Shown piece after piece: positions 31,160 to 44,800 of a DNA stretch of 54,625 nt (positions are counted from its first letter, which is position 1; each line of letters begins with the position of its first letter). The stretch is from positions 1 through 54,625 of the IMG/VR virus record IMGVR_UViG_3300008113_000089; one strand, given 5' to 3'. The position numbers and the translations under genes are program-made. The notes below the pieces were generated by a model that saw nothing but the letters and a program-made list of their open reading frames with translations, did no database searches and had not been told where the DNA came from. Source of the DNA: a virus.

Positions 31160-32821
31160 ATGGCTCAAAACATGGGATTTGGAAGTGCTTTAACTGGTTT
31201 TGGTTCAGGTTATTTAAACGCCTTAAGAGCCGGTCGTTCAGAGCAAAACAGCCTACTCAATGCAAAACTGCGTAAAGATGCACTAGCACAAAAGAAGCAG
31301 GAGTCAGAAGCCGCAGGTCAACTCCGTGCGTTGCAAATGCAAGACATGCTTGATGCTCGAGCGTTTCGCCGTAAGGATTCAGAGAATAAAGCAAACTACA
31401 ATAACAACCGTTTGCTAGGAACTGCACAAGGTAAAGTCACTGACTTTTATACAAAGATGCAACCGTACTTGAAGGCTCAGACACCAGACCAACGAAAGAC
31501 AACACACGACTCTATGCGTAGTAGTGTACGCAGTATGTTGGTGGCTGGTGGTATGGATCCTAAACTTGCAGACCAGCAAGCCGAGCAGATGATTAAACCA
31601 TACGGTGCTCAACTACAGGATGAAACAGTTGACATCAACATGGGACCAAACATGACCGATGCCGGCCTTATGTCACAAGGTATAGTCCCGCAATCATCTG
31701 TAAATGCACAATTTGGCGGTAATGCACCTGCACCCGGAGCAAACACTGGTTGGCAAATGCAACCGGATGGTACTTGGGGTCGTGCCGGTAGTCAAAGGCT
31801 TGACCCTAACTTACGTGCAATGATGGGCATGCAGAATTACCTTGGTGACATTGGTAACAATTTAACACGCACCGCACTCGGTGGAAGAAATCCTGCTACT
31901 AACAACAAAGGTGGTTACGATTTTCAACAGTATCAAGACCCTACATACGGTGTTACAGAGCAACGTGAAGGTGTTACAAAAACTGTTCCAGCAACTGCTG
32001 CGTATGGCATGGATGAGTTAACTCGTTCTCAAGTCGGAAAAAATGACGCATCAACTAAACTGACAAATGTCAAAACTGATCAACTTGTTTCCTTGTTCCC
32101 AGACCAAGCGAAATTACTTAGAACAAAAATCGAATCACTTGCCGCTAACATGGGTTTAACCAAGGAACGTACTAAGTTCATCGGTCTTAACTACGACCTT
32201 GATTTACGCAAACATGCAGCACAGGTTGCTCATCAAAAGGCAATGGAATCTATTGGCAGAATGAATGCTGATACTGGCCAAAAGAATCTTGCATTGCGTA
32301 AAATTGGTTTACGTCTAAAGGCAATTATTGACCCTGAAAGAATTGTTGTTAATACATCCGCTATTATCAGTGACCTTGAAAGAGCCAAAGGTGTAAAGGG
32401 TGCAAATATACCTTTAATTGATCAACAGATAGCACGGCTCCAAAAAGAACAACGGACAATGAAGGAGTTCTCACACATTGCAACTAGTGACCCACGTAAG
32501 TTATCCGACATGAATTACATGGCACAAATATTTGCTGGGCAAGTTGGGCAAATGTCACCAGAGATGCAAGCTGATGTTGCTAGGTTTGGCCTTTCTCCAA
32601 GTCCATACAAAATGTACGACACTATGCTAGGTAACTCACAATATCAAAGTCCGTTTTGGGATACTGAAGACTGGGATAACGAAGATTACATGGATAATAG
32701 TGAACTCATTCCGGGATGGAACGGATTTGCTGGAGCGGCGGCGGCTAACCCACGCCCTAACCCATTGATGCGTAATCCTCTTACTATGTCAAACGGTGGC
32801 ATACCGGGCTTCACTTTTTAA
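31160..32821 (+). CDS. internal virion (ejection) protein 2
   Basis: About 553 residues, start at ATG 31160. It begins MAQNMGFGSALTGFGSGY, then a long helical, charged body with many Gln/Lys. It matches the gp15-like middle member of the internal-virion trio in position and character. The C-terminal 80 residues are low-complexity (GFAGAAAANPRPNPLM). No catalytic motif. Confidence 0.6.
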   Translation: MAQNMGFGSALTGFGSGYLNALRAGRSEQNSLLNAKLRKDALAQKKQESEAAGQLRALQMQDMLDARAFRRKDSENKANYNNNRLLGTAQGKVTDFYTKMQPYLKAQTPDQRKTTHDSMRSSVRSMLVAGGMDPKLADQQAEQMIKPYGAQLQDETVDINMGPNMTDAGLMSQGIVPQSSVNAQFGGNAPAPGANTGWQMQPDGTWGRAGSQRLDPNLRAMMGMQNYLGDIGNNLTRTALGGRNPATNNKGGYDFQQYQDPTYGVTEQREGVTKTVPATAAYGMDELTRSQVGKNDASTKLTNVKTDQLVSLFPDQAKLLRTKIESLAANMGLTKERTKFIGLNYDLDLRKHAAQVAHQKAMESIGRMNADTGQKNLALRKIGLRLKAIIDPERIVVNTSAIISDLERAKGVKGANIPLIDQQIARLQKEQRTMKEFSHIATSDPRKLSDMNYMAQIFAGQVGQMSPEMQADVARFGLSPSPYKMYDTMLGNSQYQSPFWDTEDWDNEDYMDNSELIPGWNGFAGAAAANPRPNPLMRNPLTMSNGGIPGFTF

Positions 32822-32827
32822 AATCAT

Positions 32828-32863
32828 GCTGTCCATAGTTGGTAAAATGCAATTATGGACAGC
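32828..32863 (+). promoter_or_regulatory. 10-bp inverted repeat overlapping the giant gene start codon
   Basis: GCTGTCCATA (32828-32837) and TATGGACAGC (32854-32863) are perfect complements around a 16-base loop. The right arm contains ATG 32855. In mRNA this would hide the start codon; in DNA it is a symmetrical operator-size site. Confidence 0.55.
32843..32848 (+). promoter_or_regulatory. -10-like TAAAAT six bases before ATG 32855
   Basis: GTTGGTAAAATGCAATT places a TANNNT hexamer six bases before the giant gene ATG, the same arrangement as at 7366 and 9615. It sits in the loop of the inverted repeat. Transcription from here would make a leaderless mRNA lacking the left arm of the hairpin. 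Confidence 0.35.
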
Positions 32864-35800
32864 AATTCGCGATTTTCCGTAAAAGGCAGTAACCCCGTTC
32901 GTGACTACCAAGGGCTTAAAGAGCGCAAAGGTCGTTACGCTCCGAACTCTAAAGAAGATGTTCGTGCTAAGCTTGGAGAGGGTGGTAAGTACGACGATAT
33001 TCTACTTACTAACGATTACGCTAACCTAAAAGCATTTGCCTTAGAAAAGGGCTTTATTACTCGTGGTGAAGCTGAGAGCATTGCCAAACATAAAGCAAAC
33101 CGTGTTGCTAGTCTGATTGCTGAGGGTAAAGCAAATCAGTTTGCAGGTCGTGAGTACCGACCAGATTTATCTCCTGAAGCAGCACAGACCAAACGTCAAA
33201 ACATTGGTGCTGAGTATGCCGCACAAGCGCCAATAGAGCGTCAAAAAGATATAGAACTTCTTGGCAAGATGGGTTACACACCCGAAGACGTACAGAAGTT
33301 TGGTACTGATAGATCCGGATTTATCCCTCAAGGTGTGCCGATTATTGGTGGCAATGAAGTACCAATTGCATCTCAATCATTCTGGCAAGACCCAATGCGT
33401 AACCTTGGCATCAGTGCGTACCAAGGTGGCGTAGGTCTCGGTGCTACAGCCGAAGGTATGGTTGCTCCTGCTCGAGCACTTGCTACTAGATTTACAGGCG
33501 GTGACCCGACACAGTTCTATGCTCCTAATGAAAACCCATTGGTTGAAGCAGGAACAATCTTTGGTTCCAATGCAGCTGAAAGTGCGGCTGGATTCCCTGC
33601 TCGTTACGCCGGTATGCGTATCGGTGGTGAGTTAGGATTCAAGGGCGGTATGGCACTCAGTGGTGGTAACCCACTCTGGGGCGGTGTAGGTGCTGTTGCT
33701 GGGGGTATGCTCGGTCAGCTTGGTATGGGTCACGCTATGGAGACCCTGAACGATGCGGCTATGAACCTTATTCTTGGACGTGAGAATGCAGCTAGACTGC
33801 AACAACGCAAACAAGAAATGTCTGCTCAGTATCCACTTGCCGCACGTATTGGTGAGGAACTTCCTGACCTTGCTATGTTTGGGCCGTCATTTAAGGTCAA
33901 GGGATTTAGCGGTAAGGCAGCACGTCAAGGTTTCAAGCAAGCCGGTATGAAGGGACTACGCCAAGGTGTAGTTGATTCAACTGAGTTTGCGGGTGACCTT
34001 GCCGAGCGTGGCGGTGAGTCTGCACTCAACATGGTGCTTGCTTACAAGCAATCAGAAGACGAAAAGAAACTCGGCATGCCGGGTAAGTCTGCTTGGGACA
34101 TCCTTGCTGAAGGTGCACTTGGCGCTGTTATGCAAGGTGACACTCGTGTAGGACGAGCTGTATACGGTGGATTAAACCGTCTTACTAGCCCACAGATGAT
34201 TCAGCAATCTATTGAACGTACCGCACCAGGTGCTATGCCAATGTCTCCTGCCGTAGATACTGGCTCTGCTATGCGCCCCGGTATGCGTCGATTCAACCTT
34301 GGTGGTCGTATTGAGAGTGGTGTTGATGAAGATGGCAGCCCAATTATCAAGGGCGCACGTTACGCTATCTATGACCCAGAAGCACGTAAGGCACAAGTCT
34401 ATACTGACAACGACTTTGCTCTAGAAGGTGCACGTACACGCAAAGCAGCACAGAGCCTTCAAGGCACACAGAATATCTTCAAGCGTCAGCCTGTCATTCA
34501 ATACGATGACACAGTAGTTGGTGGTCAGCGTCAGATTCTAGGCATCACTCGAGATGCTGGTGTCCTTGTGCGTGACTACACAAAAGATGGCAAGTCTGCT
34601 ATATCCGCTGTTCCTCTTAGCGAAATCCGCAACGCTAAGATTAGCAAGCGTATTAATGAGGTTATTGAGAATCAGGGTGTGCGACCGAACTCACGTCCTG
34701 CACCATTTATGCCAGAGGCATTTACCAACTTTAACCCCGTAGCATTCCCTGACACAGTGTCCCTGACAACGGATTCAGAGCCGATTCCTGCAAGAGTTGT
34801 AGAACGAATTGGAGGTAAAACGGATGCTTCGTATATTGTTGCGTTGCCTGATGGCACACACTTTCGCGCTCATGAATCACAGATTAATGTAGACAAGTTT
34901 ACTGGTGGTGAACACATCATCCGTGGAGCAATGAAAGACACTGACTTCCCACGGTCATTGGCTGACCTTGCTCCAAAGCGTGGTGGCTTGGACGGTCTTG
35001 TGCGTATCGGTGAGGGTTCGGATGCACCATTCGTTGAACTGACTCCTACCCAACGTAAAGACTATCAGGCTGTTGCTACGAAGTATCAAGCAGATATCGA
35101 CGCTATTAAACGAGAACCAGACAAGACCCGCCGTTCACAGATGTTGGACATTGTTCAAGGCAAGATTGCAAACGAGTATCTTGCTACAAATCCAATAGCA
35201 CCTCCGACCGGAACTTGGAAAGAAGGTGACGTAGTTGATGTTAACCTTTCACAGACGAAATTTGCCGGTAAGCCACAAACTGCTATTGTTACTGATGTCA
35301 ACGATTATGGTTATGCTGTACGACTGGTGGATCATCCCAACGTTGGCACATTTACAGTACAAGATGCAAACGTTATGGGTGAAGCTGTACCTGATGTACC
35401 AACTGCTCGTTCTAACAAGGGAGTTAAATCTCTAGCAGCCGGTCGTATTTCGACTGAGCGTTCTACGGCTACTGGACGTGATGGTGTACCTGCGGTGACA
35501 CGTGGCTATGCGTCCACTGGTATGGCAGCTACTGACGTTGCTACAGTCAGTGATAAGGCAAAGCACGTTGACTATGTAGAGTTACCAGAAGATGTCCAGC
35601 AATCCATCCAGAAGCGTTTCAAGAAGGCTGTAGATGACGGTGAGATTACCGCTGGTAATAGTATTGACTTTGTAGAAACAACCAAAGACGGTCAGGTGCA
35701 TGGGCAGATTCATGTTCACGCACTAGACAACATGACATTCCAAGTTGTTGCTACCAACTTCCCGGAAGGTGGCGGTGCAATTAAGGATCAGTACGTTTCG

Positions 35801-38800
35801 TCTTATAACGTACGCTACAACCCTGAGACTGATATGTGGGATGTCTACTCTGTAGATCCTGATACCGCTCGGCGTATGAGTGAATCTGACGAAGCCGCTT
35901 ACATGGCTATCAGTCACCTCAAAAATGTTGCGCCTGTAGAACAAGACGTAGAAAATTGGGATGTCCAGAACGTACCGAAAGCAACACAACGTCAAATTCT
36001 AAACACATACCTTGATGCTGTAAATGTAAAGTTTCCAATCAAACCGGAATACAAAACAAGTGACGATTTCAGCACATTGCTCGACGCAACTGAGTATGAC
36101 ATTATGGACGGCAAGTTCATAACTCCTTTTGATGTTAGTGCTTTTAACCCACGTCATTATTACGTTGATGTGTGGACTAATGAACAATTAGATATGACTG
36201 ACCCTTATCAATATGCACGGGCATCAGATGTAGGTCGTGACATATATGACAAGTTTAGTAAAGGTGATACTCATCTAATAGGAGGGTTAATTAATGAAAG
36301 ACGTAAAGAGGCATTAAAAGCACTCGATACATATCTATATAAAAACATAGATAGATCTAACTGGACAAGACCAGAGCATCAATTATTCTTATTGATGGCA
36401 TCTAAACATGCTGTCAAGACCGAATTAGACGCAAACAAAAACGTCATCCTTAAACTAACTGAGATCAGTAAGAATAATGAAGTCTTACCAGCCAGTTACA
36501 CACAAGTTGATTACGATGCATTTGTTAAGGCCCTACGCTCTGGCATTGCTCCTAAAAAGGCATTTTTGGCATCAGCCGAATATGCACAACAACAAAACAT
36601 CGCTAATCGAAACGTACCTGTTCATGGCTGGAAGACATATCCACAAAGTGACAGCAAAGAAAATCACGCAGAATTATCTCGTGACTGTGCTGGAACCGTA
36701 TGGTGTGTTGCTGGTACGGACATGGCTGCTCATTACATGAGTCAGGGTGATTTTTATGTCTACTTTGATAATTCCAAACCAACCGTAGCGTATTGTGGAA
36801 CCTACAGAAATATAGTTGAGCCACCACGCGGAACTAAATATTCCAGTCAAGCAGTTACAGCACATGAGCAACAAATTGCCTTACAGCACATGGCAGATAA
36901 TGGCATAGCACCAGATTACAAAGATGATGTTGCTGCTACAAAAGCTGCGTACGACATAATGATGGGTAATGGCACAACAGAAGATGTAGATAAAGTAAAA
37001 AAACGTCAAGCACGATTGTACAGTTCTGAAGACAAAGACACGCCATCTTCTATTTTAAAGAAACTTGAAGCTACAAATACACCAAAAGTTGACTGGACAT
37101 CTACGGCATTCAGAAATAGATACAATCGCCAAGGTGGAGGTAAAACACAACTAGAGGTTATTACAGAGCTACCAAACTTTAGAACTAACTATGAAAACCT
37201 ACTATCTGACCCTGAAGGCGTAAAGTATACCATCGATGACGTGCAATCAATAAGTGTTAGAAATGAAGCGGACATAAACACACTTGCTGAACTGTATCAA
37301 AAACACATTGCTAGCAAAGAACTAAAACATTCCATCGTAGTCCATATGTGGAATAACCAGTTCGACAATTTCGGTACGAATCTTTATGAAATTCAGCAAG
37401 GAGCTTATGTTGACCAAAAAGTAATTGATGACATTTACAAAAAGGATTCCAAGCAAGGACTTAATGCGTCAGCATTTAATAATGATTTTTCATGGGCTGA
37501 ATTCCCAAGTCATGCAGCACCTGTAATTAACATTGACGGTAAAGATGAAACCCAGACATTAAAAGTCAATGAGAAATCCACATATGCAATATTAAACAAT
37601 GCTGAATACCTTAAAGTTGAGCTTACGCCATATTCTGGTGGCGGGCAGTTTATAGGTTTTGCAAGTCCAGTTTTTGTCAACGCCAATAACAATCAGCAGA
37701 TTAATGTAACCGCAGATTTTAAACCAACTATTAGATTTAAACCTCGAGCAATTAATGGTCATGTATCAATAACAAACATTCCTACAGAAACATTGACCTT
37801 TGATATTGCCGATGCAGTGCTTGCGGATTCAACGAATACATATACACGCATTACGGCTAATCCTTGGGCTACTGGCGTAGCAACAATTATCAACAGTACA
37901 CCCGAACAGACGCGTATTGGGGAAGTTGATTTTACCGCCTCCGATGCTAGGTTAATTTATCAACCGTTTCAAAATCCTGAACCGTTAGAAATAGATGAGT
38001 ATAAAGGTGACCTAACAAGTATAAGCAACTCCGAAGTCAGGCATTATGTTGCCATGATGGAGGACTTTAGTGTAGATGGAAAAGTGGATACCATCTATAT
38101 GAATGGTCGCAAACACAATGTAACGTCAGGTCTTCGTGCGGACGTGCGTAAATTCCGCATCGGAGATCCAGATAGTAGGATTACCATCGATGTCCATAAT
38201 GATTACCATACGACATATATTGAAACAGACGAAACAAGTACAACCCCACTTAGAGATCAAGGCAACCTAACGTTACGACTTACTGGTGAAAAACCTCACG
38301 TATTTTTACAGAACGATGGTGTCTTCCATAACCTACAAATTAACAGTGTTAATCCACCTGATATTACACATGTTTTTGATGTTAACGGTATGGACACATT
38401 TGTGACTGGTACCTGGGGTGATGACGGGTTTAATATCAAAGCAGATGTTTATGCTCAGTTGCGTGGTGGTAAATCCATCAAAGCATTAGCTCAAAGTCTA
38501 ACAAGATTCGGTGTAGATTACATATCCGCAGATCAGCTGCTGTTTATAAAATCAATACGGCAAATGGTTACTGCTCAATTTTCTGTCAGTAAAACGTTGC
38601 AAGCGGACGTGTTCAACACGTACTTAAATAACTATGACACTTCCAATATACACATTGAAGCATTTGACCGTCTTGGACGATTAGATGCTGATAGTGTTCG
38701 AGCATTATTGACAGCAGAAATTGCGCCTGTTGAGCAATTTAAATCTGTTAGTGACCTCGCAAAACAAGACCCAACTAGAGTTGCTACTATCAAGTTACAG

Positions 38801-41800
38801 GATTCTGTTTTTGAGTTATCGCCTTTGTATTCTAGATACCATGCCAAGCAACAAAGTGATCTTATCGAAGCCCGACGAAAAGAAGCGTCGAAGAAATCTA
38901 TTACAACAGAAGATGAAGAGTATTACAGTGAGTTTCCGAATACTAACAATCTGGAATTGGAAAGCGATGTCATATCTTTTCCTGATGGGCCACCACCGCG
39001 CCCAGATAATCTCGGCGATGACGTTGCTTATCAAGAAATTGATGATGCTGGTACTACGCCATCTAAGACTCCTAAAAAGGTAGGTTCCGGATACAAACTT
39101 CAAGGTTCGTTCCGTATGTCTGTTCCAACTTCCCAGTTGCGTCGATATCGTGAGGAAGTAAACAAGCTTGCTATTCAGCATGGCGTTGACTCGGAAGCAT
39201 ACCGAAAGGGTATGAAGAAGCTTGAGAAGGAATACCGTGAGCTTATCAGTCAGGCTAGTGCACAGGTTTTGGCAATCATCAACAAGATTGCTACCGAACA
39301 GCGACCTAACGTAACCGGCTATCAACAGAAGGATACGACTGCGGCACGTATTGGTTATGCAATCAAGTCAGTAGACCGCAACTTCAACAACCTGCCTAGA
39401 CCTTCTGGGGATACTCCGGATAATCGTCTTGGAACATACAAGATGATGTTCAATGCACTCGGCGAAGATTATTCGGTAGATGCATTCCGTGTAAGTAATC
39501 GTGCTCAACTCAAGACTGTTTTACAGAAGCAGTACAAGTACGATGCTACAAACGCTGATCGTATTTCAGAAGTAGTTGACCGCTTTGCTCGAGCATGGGC
39601 GTTCGACAAGATGCAGTCTATGGGATTCCGCCCAACTGAAATCGTTGAGATTACAGGTAAGCTTGCTGAGAACCTTCTTGAGGCAGGTGCTTACAACACA
39701 CCGTCATCAGATATGCTGTTTCAGCACTTCCCTGGTAAGACACCTAAGGAAACGAAACTTGTCGCACAGTACATGCGTGAGTTCTACGAAGACAGGTTTG
39801 CTGCATTCGGTGTTCTCGATGACGCATACGACTTTACTAAGAAGTTCCGTGGAGCAATCTTCCGTACAAACAAAGCCAAAGATGATGCAGTTCTCAATGT
39901 CATCGTAGGTTTTGCTTCCCGTGATGAGACCACAGGTATTCACGAAATAGCACACGCTCTCTTCCGTGGTATGGGTTACCCATTCCAAAAAGCAATTGCA
40001 GAAGCAATGGGTGTGAACTCAATGACACTTAAGGCAATGGCTAAGGAAGGTAAATTTCCTATCTGGGTAGAGGAGAAATGGGCAGCCGCATTCGAAGGTT
40101 CACTCCGTGCAGGTGTAGCACCGCAAGCCAAAGATGCAACTGACCCTACACGTCCACGTCAACAAGACCCAACATTATCGAAACTATGGATGGAACTTGG
40201 TGACTTCCTGACAGGTGCACGTAATGCAACAATCAAAAAACAGATTGCAAGTGGCGAGATACCTGAGTGGGGTAAAGATGAAAAGGGAACCAGATGGATT
40301 GCTAGATTTAAAGCAACAGACAAACTTTATACAGGTAATGAACTTGAACTTGAGAATGGTCAGTTCGTCACGGTAAAAGCAACGCAATCAGCAGCCGGTG
40401 AACCCGTACAGGTAGTTGATGTTGATAGCGGAAAAGTATCTACAGTATCTGTTGATGAAATCAAAAGATACTCAGGGCGTGTTCCATCTGGATTCAATGC
40501 AGCAACTCTTGACACGTTATCGACATGGCTTCGTAGTTACTACGGAAACACCGAGCGTAACATCCGCACCACACTGCCTGACATGGTTGCTGACTACAGC
40601 GGTGGTGAGGTAGACCTTGGACAACTCAGGGCTGAATCAACTAAGCTTCAGAAGGTAGCATTCCAAGAGGCAATGGATGAGCCTCGCTCACCACTGCTTA
40701 GCTCACTGTCTAAGATGAGTAGCGTACAGACTGGAATCAAGTCTCTGCTGGCAAACAATCGTTTAGAGATTGGTAACAAGGGCACAGTCAAGAACGCATA
40801 CGACAGATACGGTAAACCATCTAACTCATTCCGTTTACTGCGTGATGTCTACGGTTTTGATGGGAATACCGCAGCTGCCTACTACGCTCAAACTGAAACA
40901 CCTGAGTTTAAGAAGTGGTCTGAAAACCTACCACTCCTTGAAGCAGTAAACAGCATTCAGGTTTCGCCTGACATCGACATGAATAAGATGTCACCAGAAG
41001 AGCGTAGCAACTATCGTCGCTATGAAACTGGACACGAGCTTGCTAACCTTGCATCAGAAATCCTACGTGATGGAGCTGATGACAATGACGTTGATAAGTT
41101 TGTTGATTTAGCAGATCAGTACTATCGTAATGACGGACGTAGCCTGAAAGAAATCCGTAAGGCTGTTGAGCAAATCGTTAATGCTAATGAAGATGAAAAC
41201 GTACAGCAACTCATGTCGTTTGAAACATCTTTGCGACGAGAGCTGGAGACATCCACAGACTTTGAACAGGCACGTGAGGTTTCGGTTTCATCCGATGTCT
41301 ATCGGAATGCTGCACATACACCTCGTACAGGTAAGGGATTCGTCACTGTTTCCTTCCCTGCTATGGAGTCATCAAACCTCATCCGTACAAAGAACGGTGT
41401 GGTTCTTACCTCTGGCATTACCTCATTCGATGGTAACCGCCAAGGTGGTGAGTACATCAAGTTTAAAAACCCACAAGTTGTAAACCTTGAAGGGCAAGGT
41501 ATTGACCAGAAGAAACTCGACCGCATCATAGCAAACGCCACTAAGGCAAAGCGTGATGGTGTTGTACTGCTTAACCTACGCCACAGTAATACAGTCAACT
41601 CTGCATTGCATAACGTAGCAGTGCCAATCACACGCTATCCAACCAAGTCTATTGTTGCAGTACCAGGTGTTGACCTTGGTACATACTTCAGTGGTGGTGG
41701 AACGCTCGAGGCAAGCGTATACGAATCTGTATTCCCTAAGATTGCAGTTGAGTACAACGCTGAGATTGCATCTGTCTATCGTGCTAACCACGGTGACCAT

Positions 41801-44800
41801 GTACAGGTAAAGGACGTACAAGAGGTTGACCCTACTAGCCTGAAGGATGTTCAGTGGTTCCACGCATCACCAGTATGCAAGAACTTCTCTGATGCTAACC
41901 CGAATGCTATTGAGACTGTCCTTGACAAGAAAACTGGCAAGGCAGTTGTCGATGCTATTGATCATAGCCGACCACCAATCGTTACCATTGAGAATGTAGC
42001 CAAGTATCGTGAGAGTGAAAGCTTCACGGCTATCTTGGATGCACTCCGCCGTAATGGTTATGAGTTTGACTACGGTGTCTACAAGACATCTAAGTATGGC
42101 GGTGGTACAAGCCGACAACGATTAATTGTTCGTGCTGTACGTGGCTTTGCACTTCCTCCAATCATCAAGACTGATGCATCGCAGCGTACTTGGTATGAGT
42201 CAATCAAGGACATCATTGACACATTGCCAGTCAGTGAGCTCGCACCAAATCAGTTGCGTAAATTGGAAGCATCCAAGATTGACGTACGAGCAATGAAAAC
42301 ACCTGTTCTCTTTACGCAGAACAGTTACCATGCGGTTGGTATTACAGCCGATAAGGTATTCCCATCATTCACAACATCAGGCGGAACGTATCGTATCCTG
42401 ATGCCGGGTGGACAGGTACGTGCTATCACTGGTGTTGCATTCCGTAGGATGATGGGTCTTCCGGATGCATATCTGCTTCCAGAATCCGAGCCACTGGCAC
42501 GTAAGATTCTGGCTAACGGAGTACCAGCTGAACTGTCGCAAGTTATCATGGCTCCTCTTGCTGATGCATATGCACGGCATAACATGAGGCGTTTAGTCCA
42601 AGAAGAAATGCGCCGCATGGATACTGAAGAGCAAGCAGCATATCAAGAAGTAGATGATGAACCACGCAAAACCGTTTACATCATGCGTGGTGTATCGGGT
42701 AGTGGAAAAAGCACACTTGCTAATAAACTTGTTGGTAAAACTGGTCGCATATTTTCAACGGACAATTATTTTGTCAACGCTGAAACAGGACAATATAAGT
42801 TTGACCCAACAAAGATAAGTGAGAATCATTCCAAGAATCTAAATGCATTTGTCACGCAACTAGAAAACTCTGAGGGGACACAAACACCACTTATTGTTGA
42901 CAACACTAATATGCAACAATGGGAGTATGCTCCTTATGTTGAAGCAGCTCGTAAGTATGGATGGGATGTAGAGTTTGCTGAAATCGACCCACGAAAATAC
43001 ACCGATGCAGACATCAAGCAACTGGCAAAACGCAACAAGCATGGTGTATCGGAAGACGTAATTCGCCAAATGATTTCTCGTTATGAGCCACGGGATACCG
43101 GAGGTGATGTTGCTTATCAAGAAGATGGTAAGAATCGCCGTGTATCTAATGCGGCCATGCTTTCCTATGTTGCTCAAACGGCAAACATTTCTGAATCTGA
43201 CGTACAGAAGTTGATTGATGATGGTTCTTTACCAAAGCCAATTGACGGCTATTACGACCCAATTACATTCCGTGCTTTGCAAGCAAGAGTATCTGTTGCT
43301 GTAAGAACGGGCAAAGACGGTAAGTTGAATTGGGATAATGCAGTAAAGTTTGTTCCAATCATCCGGGATTTGAACAAGAAACAAATCCCATTCGATACAG
43401 ATGGCGCTCTGGAATTCTCTGAACTTGTTCATTGGTTAAAGACTCGCAAGGGTGAGTTGTTCCCAATGCCAAATATAAGAGGTGAAAAGATTACCGTGGA
43501 GCGAATGATTAGAACGTTTACCAACTCTAATGTTGCTCCGTCTGAATACGTTGTTGGCGGTGACCGCTCTGGTCTGATGTATGACCCACGTATCCTTTCC
43601 GCTCTTGAGACATATACTAATATGCGACACAACGGTTATGCTGTTGAGTTCATCAAGGGTGTACTGAATCCAGAAGGTGAACAACGGACATTGGAGGGCG
43701 GTGTCGGAGTCAAGGAGTTCTTGGAGATACTCAATTCTGGTAGAGATAAGCCAATAACTCAGGACATCATCACTAACTGGCGAGTTAAAGGTGGCTACAT
43801 CCCAGCAATGCTTAATGACCCGGCACATGGAGTAGGCAAACTATTCACGCCTGATCACTTATTAATTGCTGAAAAGATTGCCGACCTAATTGACTCAGGA
43901 GTTAGTCAGTCAGTTACTAAAGGTCAATTGAAGGCGCGATTAATTGCGGACCCTGAATACGTCGAGGCATTTACTCGTATCGTTACCCATCCTTGGTATC
44001 AATCAACTTCGACAACTACGATGGCATCTATCAAAGAAGCCAAACCGATTATGCGTATGGCAGATGTCATTGCCGCCATTGCAAAAGAAGTTGAACCTAA
44101 TAAGTTCACAGTTGCAAATTACCAAGCACTTGAACGCAGTGGAAATATTCCAAAGGGTCTCAAGCCAAGTGATGGAACGACACGCCGACAGTACAACGAT
44201 GACTATGTCAAACTTGCAGTCATGGCACTCAATCCTAAGTATAGAGGTAAGACTGCTGAGTTCAGAAAGCAAGATCCTGAATACCTAAAGCTTTGGAACA
44301 AGATTAATGACGCAGTCAGAAATTCTGAATCTGGTTCTGAGGAAGCAGCATACCAAGAAGCAGATGACTTGTTCCCATCGCAACGCCGTACGGTCGAAAC
44401 GTCCGACATGCCGGGTGCACCAATGTACGTCGAGCGTATCCGTCCAAAGCAACTCCCTCCACGCAATGCATGGTTCTGGGGTGCGATTGACTTGTACAAC
44501 GACATCACCCGCCTCCCACTCTCTGGTGACCTTGCATTCCAAAACCTTCAGGGTGGAATCATTGGTTTGAGCAATCCACTTGTTGGTCTCAAGGCATTCA
44601 AGGCTGGTCTACAAGGCTTTGCTCCGAACATGCAAATTGAGGTCAATGGTCAGTTGTATGGTAGTCGTAAGTTTGGACGTGAAACCTACCACGCAGCCGG
44701 TGAAGCTATGCGCCGTAACCCAATGTACAAACTGGCTAAGGAAGCTGGTCTTCCTCTGGCTATGTTTGAGATTGACGCTCGGCTACAAGAAGCACGGGAG

